Positions 43,932 to 55,300 of a DNA stretch of 64,000 bases are shown here, piece after piece (position 1 is the first letter of the stretch; every line of letters starts with the position of its first letter). The position numbers were made by a program, and so were the translations under genes. The stretch is from Euphorbia lathyris (lineage: Eukaryota; Streptophyta; Magnoliopsida; Malpighiales; Euphorbiaceae). The notes under the pieces are model-generated. The model worked only from the letters and a program-made list of their open reading frames with translations. It ran no database searches and had not been told where the DNA came from. The stretch spans positions 90,343,501 through 90,407,500 of the forward strand of contig NC_088915.1 in NCBI RefSeq assembly GCF_963576675.1, read 5' to 3'.

Positions 43932-45239
43932 TTCTGAACATCACAAGCATTCCTATTAAATATTTTAGGCGTCTTTACATTAAATTTATAGGATATTAAA
44001 ATTCTCAACAATTCCCTTAACTTGTTTAAAATATCTTAATAACCCTAAATTTATTTAAAATGTGATCAATTAATTATTTCTTGTCAAAGAAGTAAACTTC
44101 ATTCAAAAAGTACGTTCGCATAATAGATTAAAACATTTTTAAAAGAAAATTCTTAGTTTCAAGTGTAAAAATTGACATCCCTAGAAATAGAATCACATAC
44201 ATCAATCATTACCATTTAACTGTTTCAAAGCACGTAAAACATACATTCCGTATATAATAGAATAATCTTAAGTTAAGGAGCCAATACATTTTAAACTAAT
44301 CAAATGAGTTGATGAACAAATTCAAAGACACATAATGACTCAATTGTAAATCTAATTTGATCTTTAATCTTTTTTTTTTTTTTTTTGGGTTATAAAAGGT
44401 TAGACAATGTTACATCTATACACTTCCAAATTTTAACACAAGCCACAAATCTTAATTAAGATTTCAACGATTAGATAATAAAAGCTTAAATCACGCAAGT
44501 AAAAATTTAACTCTTTACCACTCAGACTAAAATTTAACGAAATAGATAATAAAAACTCAAACTGCACAAGTAAAAATTATCCTCTTTACCACTCGGACTA
44601 AATTTTAACAGAATAGATAATAAAAATTCTAGAACAATTAATCTTTTGAATTCTGAAAAATCGCAAAACTAAATCTTGACCGTTGTTTCACTCAAATGTT
44701 TTCCGCTTTGATCATCATAGTCACATATTAGACTCCTACCGGAAAAAATAGCAGGACACAAAGATGACAGTAAAAAGAGTTAATTTAGGAGAAAGGATTC
44801 TATAAAATGGCTAAATAAATCTTCTCGCCGTTCTCATCATCGTTATCATAAATAATAATTTGAAAGATTTCCGGCGGTTGGAAATTTAAAAATTCAGACT
44901 CAATATGTGTCTTTTACTCTAGGATTTACACATTGGCTGCTCTAAAATCAGAAATGATTTGAAATATGTTATAATTTTTGTAAATCGTTTAGTTACCTAA
45001 TCTGAAATCTGACTCTGGAATAAAAGTTAAAAATTCAAAAAACAGCAGAATGAATTATAGTCACCAACAAGACACAGAGTAGGGAAAAAAGAAGGCAGAA
45101 TGCCTAGAAGATGACCGTCGAAACACGTAACTGAAAGAATCTGATAAAATGGCTAAATAAATCTTTATTCTATTTCTATCTTCTCAGCAACAAAATCAAA
45201 AAATAAAAGAATATAAGAAGATCGGTAAGCAGATAAGTC
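43932..45239. other. AT-rich DNA with MITE relic and a 70-bp tandem repeat
   Basis: A MITE relic lies at about 43985-44110. Between 44420 and 44640 a unit of about 70 bp (AGATAATAAAA(G/A)CTNAAA...CTCTTTACCACTC) repeats two to three times. From 44820 to 45180 the phrase AAAATGGCTAAATAAATCTT occurs twice, anticipating the minisatellite that follows. No gene is seen. Confidence 0.4.
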
Positions 45240-46340
45240 GACGGCAGATCCAAAATAGATCTGAAACAACAACCGGCCAGTAAAATTCTCTGAAATCTAT
45301 ATATCTAGAGCCGCTTTGGCAACAAGATGAAGGCAACTAAGTTTAATGACTCCTCTTGGTACATATAGCTATCAAATCGAAACCATGAATATGATGCCTA
45401 AGACTGAATATAGAAATTGAACCACCTTAGGCGGCGGCAAAGACCTCTATATCAACGACAGATCCAAAATGGATCCGAAACACAACCAACTAGTAAACTT
45501 ATCTTCGTATATCTAGCTGTAGAATCAACACCATAAATATGATCCCTAAGACAGAAAATAGAAATTGAATCACTATATGCTGCCGTGTAGGCCTCTATAT
45601 CGACGACAGATCCAAAATGGATCTGAAATACAACCAAATAGTAAACTTATCTTGGTACATGTAGTTGTAGAATCAACACCATAAATATGATCCCTAAGAC
45701 AGAAAATAGAAATTGAACCACCGTATGCGGCCGTAAACCTCTATATCAGAGGCAGATCCAAAATGCATCTGAAACACAACCGACTAGTAAACTTATCTTG
45801 GTACATGTAGCTGCAGAATCAAGACCATATATATGAGCCCTAAGACGGAAAATAGAAATTGAACCACCATATGCGGCGGCATAGACCTCTATACTGACGA
45901 CAGATCCAAAATTGATCTGAAACACAACCAAATTGTAAAATTATCTTGGTACATGTAGCTAAAGATTCAACACCATAAATATGATCCCTAAGACTGAAAA
46001 TAGAAATTGAACAACCGTATGCAACGAGCAAAGATCTCTATATCGAGGTCTGAAACACAACCAACACCATAAATATGATCACTGCTACTGAAAATAGAAA
46101 TTGAACAACCGTATGCGGCCGCGTAAACCTCTATATCTACTACAGATCAAAATGGATCTGAAACACAACCAAACTTATCTGAATGGATGTAGCTATAGCT
46201 GCTTTGGCAATAAGATGAAGGCAACCAAGTTTAATGCCTTCTCTCTGTAAATGTAGCTATGGAATCAACACTATAAATATGATCCTTAAGACAGAAAATA
46301 AAAAGATTCAACCACCATATACGGCGGCGGAGACCACTAA
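45240..46340. repeat. Minisatellite of about 148 bp with longer edge units
   Basis: The anchor CAGATCCAAAATGGATC recurs at 45247, 45461, 45609, 45755, 45903 and 46145. The inner period is 146-148 bp, and the outer gaps are 214 and 242 bp. The first and last units share about 66 bp (GC(C/T)GCTTTGGCAA(C/T)AAGATGAAGG...) that inner units lack. The 242 gap includes one truncated unit. Minus-strand open frames of about 60 codons arise simply because 148-bp units keep frame for a while; they are not genes. Confidence 0.75.
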
Positions 46341-46610
46341 ATCACATGACCTAGAAAATGAGGATCGACTCTCTGTTTTCAGCCTAATAATAGCTGGCTT
46401 TTATAGCATTGTAATCTTAGTCCATATTAAAGTTGGGCTTTGTTTGGAAATCTCAGCCCATTTCTTTTTTCTTATACGCATGGATGTGTTTCCTTTTTAA
46501 CAAATGGTTAATGAACTATGGCAAAAAGCATTCTCAGTCCCTAATGTTACTTTTGATTTATTAAACTCTTGATCATTATTAATCATTTATTTTTGGCTTA
46601 ATACATTTTT
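46341..46610. other. Short unassigned stretch
   Basis: No gene is supported. The text around 46360-46490 is less AT-rich and includes GACTCTCTGTTTTCAG, an acceptor-like site, without a recognisable exon after it. Confidence 0.3.
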
Positions 46611-47150
46611 GGGATAATGTACAAAAATATCAGTAACATTTATATGCAGGAGCAGTTTTATCTTTAACGTCTAAAATTGTGCAATTTTATCCTAACGTTG
46701 ATAGCTAAGAGCAATTTTACTCCTTAAAATTGAGACATTATTATAACACACATATATTTTGTTATTCTGCACCAATTGTATACAGTTCGTTGAAAAAAAG
46801 ATTTGATCTTTTCTATGATTTAATAATAGAATTGAAGATTAAAATTTATAAATTCGGTGAAATATTTTGAATTTTTTATCCAACTCGTACAATAGCAGTA
46901 TATTTTTTAATTTATTTTTTAAAAAATTAACGTTTAATCATATGTTTATGATCTGTTACTAACGAATGATAAAATGACTCACATGTGAAGTTTAGATGAC
47001 AAGATTAATGACCGAAAAGGCATTTTGATGAATTATTTCTCAAATTGACTCAACTTGATAATGTTGGGGGTAAAATTGTTGTTGACTGCAAAAGTTAAAG
47101 GTAAATTTGCACCATTTTAAACGATAAGGGTATTTTTGCACATTATCCCT
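46611..47150. mobile_element. MITE, 7294 family
   Basis: Ends GGGATAATGTACAAAAATATC and GGGTATTTTTGCACATTATCCC are inverted. The interior has the usual CTAACGTCTAAAATTGTGCAATTTTA and TTTATGATTTAATAATAGAATT-type blocks. It is about 540 bp. Confidence 0.7.
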
Positions 47151-47639
47151 ACATTTTTAATCATGTATACTTCGGGAAAAAAAAGTGACATTCTGAAATG
47201 TACTTATTAGACCTCTAAACTTTCTTAAACTTATATATTATTTGTTTAAAGCATGGTTCTCAAAATCAGACATGTCAAAGAACCGGAAAAGACAATGGGT
47301 CAATGGTTAGAGGTTTAACCGGAGTCTAACCGGAGTTCAACTGGTGTTTAAGGACAAGGCGAAGACATAAGGGGCCAGGCCTCTTCGGCCGCTAGAACCA
47401 CTCCTATTATGGATGGTTTCATCCTTCGGTCATTTGAACTGTCTCTATTATGGATGGTTTTGACTCCTTGTTTTTTTATAAATTGAGGTTCGGAGTGGTT
47501 AATTAACTCATTGAGCTTATATTTAATTACAAAATCTAATTTGATTAATATATGATAGGCAATAAATTTTCCTGAGTATATATATATATATGAACTAGAG
47601 AAAGCTTTAACGGAAAAATAATAATAATGTCTAAGAATT

Positions 47640-48062
47640 AGAGCATCCACAATGGTTGGGTAATAACCACTGTGACTTAAGAAGAATAAGTAACAAGGTT
47701 TAGTAACAGTCCATCAGAAGAAAAGAGTTTTTTAAAATTTTGTGGAATAAAAATAAAATTATTAATTATAAATAGATGTCAAAACTGTAATTTGCTGCGT
47801 ATTGAATAACATATTTACCAACTCTAGCAACATAAAAAAAGCAACCACAAATGGCTCTATAAGCGCCAGATATGGAGCGTGTAATCCACGCGCCAAATCT
47901 AGCGCCTATAGAGCCATGTGTGGCTGCCACACCTTGTGTTTTTGGATTTTTGGGATATTATATTTCTTTGTTACTACAATCTGTAACGAAAAAAATATAA
48001 TTATAATTGTTGTACTGGTTTGTTATAACAAAAAAAAAAATCCTCTCATTAGAGTTGGTCTT
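47640..48062. mobile_element. MITE with an internal hairpin
   Basis: It starts AGAGCATCCACAATGGTTGG, a terminus typical of many plant MITEs, and ends with TTAGAGTTGGTCTTA, roughly the inverse. A strong hairpin lies inside at 47851-47917. Confidence 0.5.
47851..47917 (+). repeat. Strong imperfect hairpin, about 30-bp stem
   Basis: ATGGCTCTATAAGCGCCAGA is opposed by TCTAGCGCCTATAGAGCCAT, with a few mismatches and a short loop around TAATC. It is GC-richer than its surroundings. It could fold as an RNA, but it sits within a MITE, a common source of such stems. Confidence 0.5.
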
Positions 48063-48419
48063 ATACATCTATCGTCTTAGCAAAGCTCAATTCAACTGCC
48101 AATGTGATTATGCTTACATTTTAAGTGCGATTTAGTTCATAAAATAGATTAGGAATAGAGCAGATATTCCTTGAAAATTCTCATGAGAAATAATTATTCT
48201 GTAAAATAGAAAAGAAATTCTAAAATAAATAGAGAAATAGAAATTATTAATTATCATTTGATTCATTATTTTTTAATGAAATATATATTTCACAATTGAA
48301 GGAATATAGATTTATAATTTAAGTAGAATTATCTATTATCTATTCCATGTCTAATGTTGTTTTTACGAACTTAGCCTTTCATTTTCCATATGCGTTGTTT
48401 GAGTTAAAAAGACTAAATA

Positions 48420-48770
48420 CATTTTTACTATTTTTCTATTTTCCACGTATTGATTTCATTTTTCGCATTTTTACTGTATTTTTTTTTTTGTATTTTTCAT
48501 GTTATTTGCATTTTGACCGTTTTTCACATTTTTCCCTTTTCGCTTTTTTTACCGTTTTTCATATTCTCTATTTTCCGCACTTTTAGTGTTTTGAATATTT
48601 TTTATGTTTTTCATGTTTTTCCGTTTTTTATTTTTCACATTTTTTTATTGATTTTTTTTTTATCATTTTTCATGTTTTTATTGTTGTTACCTTTTTCATG
48701 TGTTTTTTTTCTTTTTCTCGCTTTTACCCTTTCTGTTTTGCAATTTTCATGGGTTTTTTTGTGAGTTTAT
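48420..48770 (+). repeat. T-rich low-complexity tract
   Basis: Irregular repeats of TTTTTCA(T/C) and TTTTTCCG(T)-type phrases fill about 350 bp. Open frames rich in Phe in this stretch are artefacts of composition. Confidence 0.7.
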
Positions 48771-49189
48771 TGCATTTTCTTAAATAATATATATTAAATA
48801 TTAGAATAAGTAATATTAATAATTAAAATTTTAAAATCAATACAAAATTATATTCGAGGGTTGTCTTTTAAACTACAAAACTAATTATTTTATATTGCAG
48901 GAGAATCCACCCTTTTGTGCTTGTTTCTCTCTACCTTTAGTGAAGTTGAAAAGTAATTTCCATATATATATATTTGCGACTTTGTAATAGTTAAACTGCA
49001 ATTCTTTTTATTGTTTAAAACTTCAAATAAATTGATCATTGATCAATCTTTACATATCAGTATCATAAAGGGTTTTCAAGTAATTAAACATCAAAATAAG
49101 AAAGACAAATGAAAAAAATTGGTTATGTGTATTTTGATAACAAGATAGTAAGTAGCTGAGTACGTTTGAGTTGAATTAATAAATGAGAT

Positions 49190-49325
49190 CAATGATCAAT
49201 AAGTTGGGAAGATGATCAGTTGATCGATAATGGCGTCAACTGCACTAACCATCTTACTCGGAGAAGAGTAGACATCTTTAGTCATGAAGAAAATATGAGA
49301 GTCTTTGCAACTTCTTGGTATCAAA
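49190..49325 (-). repeat. Partial tandem copy of the diterpene synthase last exon
   Basis: About 135 bp downstream of the stop codon repeats the tail of exon 10: GATCGATAATGGCGTCAACTGCACT, GACCATCTT-like and CTCGGAGAAGAGTAG occur in both 49215-49275 and 49360-49415. The copies have diverged. The downstream copy is a remnant in what would be 3' UTR or 3' flank. Confidence 0.75.
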
Positions 49326-49337
49326 TGAGATCACTGA

Positions 49338-52300
49338 TCAATAAGTCGGGAAAATAATTGGTTGATCGATAATGGCGTCAACTGCACTGACCATCTTGCT
49401 CGGAGAAGAGTAGGCATCATCAGTCATGTAGAAAAGATGCAATACTTTGCTCATTGTCCAAAACAAGTCTTTACAACTTCTTGGTATCAAACTATCCTTT
49501 TTATCTATTACCATTCTCAGCAACTCTCTTCTATGACTCTCTATAAGTCTCGATACATGTACTTGTGCCTCTTCTTCAGTCGTCGATCCTCGACTAAGTG
49601 CTACTTGTAATGACACACTGTTTAGTTTTCCTTGTGCGCCTTCTCTCTGCACATCCACAATAAACACATTGTTAGATTTTTATTGGTTAAGTCTTGTGAA
49701 CTGAGATTATAATAGAATTTCTTTGTTTTACGTATTTTAATGGATACTTGATCATTTGTGAGTATCTCAATCATATAAGAATATAATTGTAATATAATGT
49801 AAATACAAAGGGTATTTTAGTCTTTATTTTGTTAAGAATTTGTTGTACATATGTTAGGTAGTTAGACAATTTTAGGTTGGGATACCATTGACCGATCCAA
49901 AAGATTTTTGTCATGCTTATTTACTTGACTAATGGCAGACTGGATATCACGTATTCAGTGAATGCTTTGAGTTAATTTTTGGCAAAACCTACTAACGTTC
50001 ACTTATAAGCAGCCATAAGGGTTTTATTGTATATCAAATGACATCCAGGTAAAGGATTATTATACTATTCCAAATCTGAATTGGCTTTAAAAGCTTTCTC
50101 AGATGCTGATTGGGCAACATATGTTGATAGTATAAGGTTTATTACTAGTTTTTGTGTCTTTTTAGGATAATAACTAGTGTCATGGAAAATCAAGAAACAA
50201 GAGCAACACTTTCAAGATCTTCCATGGAAGTTGAGTACATGTCTATGGCTTCTTAAATTCAATGGCTCTTATACATCTGACAATCATTATCGATCAATCA
50301 TAGGCAACATATTCCTTTGTTATATGACAACAAATCGACCATTTATCTTACCAACAACTCTACATGTCATGAAAGGAGCAAACACATAAAGTTAGATTGT
50401 CATTTTATTAGAGAAAATTTCAAAGCATGACTAATTCATTCGCTAGAAGTCTCAATAACAAATCAGTTAGCTGATATTCTTACTAAAACTCTTCCAACAA
50501 AAACTTTTCAATAATTTATTAGCAATTTTGGAGTTTTAACTATATGTAGCCTGAAGGGAGGTAATAAGAATATAATCGTGACATAGTTTAAATGCAAAGG
50601 GTATTCTAATCTTTAGGCTATTATGGATCCATTGTATATATGTTAGGTATCTAGAAAATTTTAGATAACTTTTTCATCTTCTCTTTCTACATAAGTTCAG
50701 TGAACCAGGATTATAATAGAATTGATGATGATTTACATACCTTAACAGACACTTGATCATTTGTGAGTCTCCCGATCATACTCATGTGCATGAATAGGTT
50801 ATTGTATTCTTGAGTTTGTACAAATTTTTCCGACAACTGATGCCCCATGAAGTAAAGTGGGATTTGAACCACCGGTCCCAACGCGAACGAGACGTATCCG
50901 TTTGTTAAATATTCATACATGGTTGGAATTGTTTTGTTTTCTGCCCATTCTGCCTCCATCAACATACTCCTCAACAATGTGATCCACTGTTCATCAATGT
51001 TATTTGTTCAACATTTTAGCTCGTAGTAATATTTAATTTAAAAATAAAAATGACTTACAATATCAATTAAGTGACTTTTGACGCATCTCCCTTGTTGTAT
51101 TTGAGCTTTGGCTGCAGTTTCATTGATTGTGCCATAGATTGCATTGAAGAGTATTTCAACGTCTTTGGACTTGAATCCAACAGTTGAGTGATCGTCCCAT
51201 CTGCATATATAGTCAATATTTGTTTCAAAAGTTAAAAAAAAATTACGAACTAATTTATTAAAAGAGACAAAAACTACTAATCATATATTAAGGAATTTGA
51301 AACAATATGATGATTTCCAAATGTGTTTATTGCTTATAGCATATTATTTACATATGCAGAAATGAGATTTTCAAAATTAAAATTATTTAAATCATATTTC
51401 TGATAAATCATGTCATAAAAAAAAGATTAAATATATTAACTTTATTATCTATTAAACATGATTTACTTCAAGATATTGATTATAAGAATCTAATTAGTGA
51501 TTTTGATTCAAAAATGAAAGAAAAACTATTTTTACTTGATTTTCTATAATTAATCCTAAAAAATATTGTATTTTTCATTTATTGATTGAGCACTTTTCTA
51601 ATTATATATACCTCTCAACCAAATCTATTAGATTTAGTAGTTCTTCCATGGAACCAGCAAAGTCAAAGAAATCATCAACAACTGTGGTGAGAACTGAATT
51701 TTGAGCCCAGGCGGCTCGAGCGTCTGTCAGATGAGGTTGGAAAATATCAGAGGCAATGGCGAAATACGCATATCGAATCTTCTGTCTCGCAAATTTCAAA
51801 CTGTTTATCTCGTATTTTTTCACCCATCTGCATTTTCGATATAGAAAATAATAATATCAATAATCAAAATTATTTATTCTATGAGATTATTTACATTTTA
51901 TGCCAAATAAGAGATTAAAGATTAAGTACCCCTCTAACTGCTCAAGTTCTTTTTGATGTATGGCTTGAACAAAATTGAAATCTTTAGATGAATATGCCAC
52001 AAGATCTTTGTTATCAATGCCCAAAAACCTACAAAACAACAAGGTTTAGTATGTTGTTTTAACTATTTGAATTCAAGCTCTGGCGGAGTATTATTTCACG
52101 CTGATTGTCCGGTTAAAAATAATGTTCGTAATAGTGCTCCGTAAACTAGGGTGAAATCGGACAAAGATTATATGATTTTAAATTTACAAAGAAGTCGGAT
52201 AAAGATTATTTGACTTCTTCACATAACATGTAACCAGAGCAATAATTCTCGGGTTACAGTTTTGTCCGACTTCGTTGTTGGAAGTCGTTCCAAAAGCAGC

Positions 52301-55300
52301 ACGATTCTCTGTGCTTCTTTTGCTGGGACAAAACCGTAACTTGAGCATTATTGTTCGAGTTACGTACGATGTGAAAAAGTCGGACAATCTTTATCTAATT
52401 TATTTGCAATTTTAGAATCGAATATCTTTATTCGATTTTACCCTAATTTACAAAGCACTATTACAAGCATTATTTCTATCTGGACAATCAACGTGAATTA
52501 ATGCTCTAATGAAGCATCATTGAGCGCATTTATTCTAACTATTTAATAATAATCTATTAATGGAAAAATCAAATTTAACCTATAAGATGCTTTATGGGGT
52601 TGATTATTATCAATGTTGTAATTGTCAATGTAGTTTTTGCTCTCAATTCGTTCCAAGCTTGCATACGGATGTTTGAGGGCATAATCCACCTGAAATGGAA
52701 ACAGACACAAGGAATGTTATTTTTAAAATACAATGTTCATAAAATAGCATTCAAACGAAAATAGACATGGACAGAAAACAAACACGGACACAAACATGAA
52801 ACGAGGAACGCTATTAATGAGAAGTTTTGTAATTACCTCTGCTTGGAGACTCGGTTCTTGAATTGACCCGTTTGACAATGCCTGGTGAAGATGAGAAGCT
52901 GTCCATTGTTGAATTCTATCAAGAATATGTTCAATTTGGAAGATTGAAGTCTGTGAAGCTTTGTATAACTCAAGAATAGACTTGGTGTCGTTATTGTACG
53001 AATGCAACAAATGTTCTTTGCTGTCATAATCACTTAATACATCTACAGGAGTTTTAAAAAATAAAATAAATCATTCAAGCCATATTATATTCGAATAAAT
53101 GCTCAGAATAATGCTTCGTTAGAGCATTATTTCACGTTGATTGTGCTATTAGAAACAATGCTCATGATAATGTTCTGTAAACTAGTGTGAAATCGGATAA
53201 ATATTATCCAATTTACAAAATTGCAAAGAAGTCAAACAAAAATTGTCCAACTTTTCATATCTTACTTAACCCGATCAATAGTGCTCGTGCTACTGTTTTG
53301 TGCGATATCTAACAAGTAAGTCGGACAAAGAAGTCTGACTTCTTGTTGCCCGGTTAAACACAATTGCACATGTCGTTCTTTGCTAATTATGGCAAAGTCG
53401 GACGGTTTTCATCTGATTTCATAATTGTAAAGAAATTGACCGAAAATTTTCTGATTTCTTCACCACCTACATAACTCGAGCAACAAAGCTTGGGTCACGT
53501 TTTTGTCGTTCTTTCCACAAGGAAATCGGACAATCTTTGTTTGATTTCTCATTACTACGGAAAAAGATTGTCCAACTTCCTTATTGGAAGTCATTTCAAA
53601 AGCAGCATGGTTCTCTATGTTGCTTTTAGGTGGGAGTTCTTCCCACAAGGAGGTCGGACAATCTTTGTTCGACTCCCTTGGAAGTCGAATAAAGAATGTT
53701 TGACTTCCTTGTGGGAAGAACGATAAAAACGTGACCCGAGCATTGTTACTCGGGTTATGTAGGTGGTGAAGAAATTGGACGATTTTCGTTCAATTTCTTT
53801 ACAATTCAGAAATCGGATGAAAATCGTCCGACTTCGTTGTGATTAGCGGAGCACTACACATGAAATTATGTTTAACCGAACAACTAAAATAGCATTTATT
53901 CCATATATTCCACATGAAATAGAAAAGAAATTTCTTAAATCTCGTAGAGTTTTAAAAAATAAACCTGAAGAAACTTGATAACCATTTAGTCGAAGGAGAC
54001 GAAAAGTCATGGCACAACATGCAGTATTCAAAAATATTTCGTCACTTCCCTGAATCCAAGACCTGTTCATCAAAACACAATATAAATGAGAAATTAGATT
54101 CCAAATGCTCTGTATGAAAAAATAATTGTGCATGTTATTTTGAAAAATTCTATTAACATTCCAACGTGCTTAAAATGTGGTGATTCTTTGAAAAGTACTT
54201 ATCAGTTTTCTGAATTTCTTAATTTTATCAAAAAATTTATTTACACGGCCACGTTGATTTTAAGAGGTTAATAGATTATTTTAAATAAATTTATAGAATA
54301 AATTAAATATTTTAAAAATATAGGACCAATTGACTTTTTTGAATAAATATAGGAGTTAAGGATATATTAAGCCTACATAATGAAATTATGCTTAATACAC
54401 CTTTGTAATTGTCTACAAGTAGTGAGACAAAACAAAAGTCAACTTCCTGTTTACTTTGAAATTCTTTTTGTTAACCGTCAAATTGCAAAAATAACCAATT
54501 AACCTTTGAAACATATTTGTTAGTCGCTTGAAGTTTTTGTTAAGAGTAATTAATTTATTAGTTTTTATATTTTGATAAAACACACTGTTTAGTCCCTGTA
54601 TTTTTAAAAACACATAGTAAGGTCTCTAACCTTTTTCTCAGTGAACTGTTTAGTCCTTCTATCTGTTTGTTAGATTTTTTACCGTTTATGACTTCGGAAA
54701 TGACTAAATTACCCTTTACTATTTACCTTCAAACTTTTAAAGAGGAAATCCAATTTAGAAGAATAAGCTATTTGTATGGAGAACAAGAAAAAGAAAAGAC
54801 CTGCTTACGAATTTGAACGATTAAGAAGTAAATTAAGAAGAAGAACACTCAAAATTGATTTCAGATGCATTAGAGTTTAAAGGAAAGGAAAAGAAGAACG
54901 CAAATCCAAATTGACTAACAAAATCTTCATGAGAGTCTAACGGCAGAGATTAAACAGTTCACCGAGAAAAACATTAGTGATTAAACAGTTTATCGAGAAA
55001 AATGTTAGAAACTTTATCATGTGTTTTTTAAAATACAGAAACTAAACAGTGTGTTTTGTCAAAATATAGAGACTAATAAATTAACTACCCTTTTATTAAA
55101 GAGGTTTATTGTCTCCTAAACTTCTTTAAAGTGTATAAATTTCAATTTTTCTAAAATTTCTCATTACCTGACCATATAGATATGAATTTTAAGCGATTAA
55201 TAGGTCACTTTAATAAAAGTATAAGGGAACAATTAATTTTTTAGACAAATATAAAGGACTAGAAATGTATTAAGCCATGAAATTAAGATGATATATTTAC

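Noticed and set aside
45452..46031. Three minus-strand frames of about 60 codons reading similar peptides
   Set aside because: They fall in successive units of the 148-bp minisatellite and repeat with it; no start context or conservation supports coding.
48347..48764. Two overlapping Phe-rich open frames
   Set aside because: They are by-products of a T-rich low-complexity tract (TTTTTC-type repeats) that has no stop codons in some frames.
52184..53726. Open frames in introns of the diterpene synthase gene
   Set aside because: They coincide with fold-back MITE sequence and have no similarity to known proteins.
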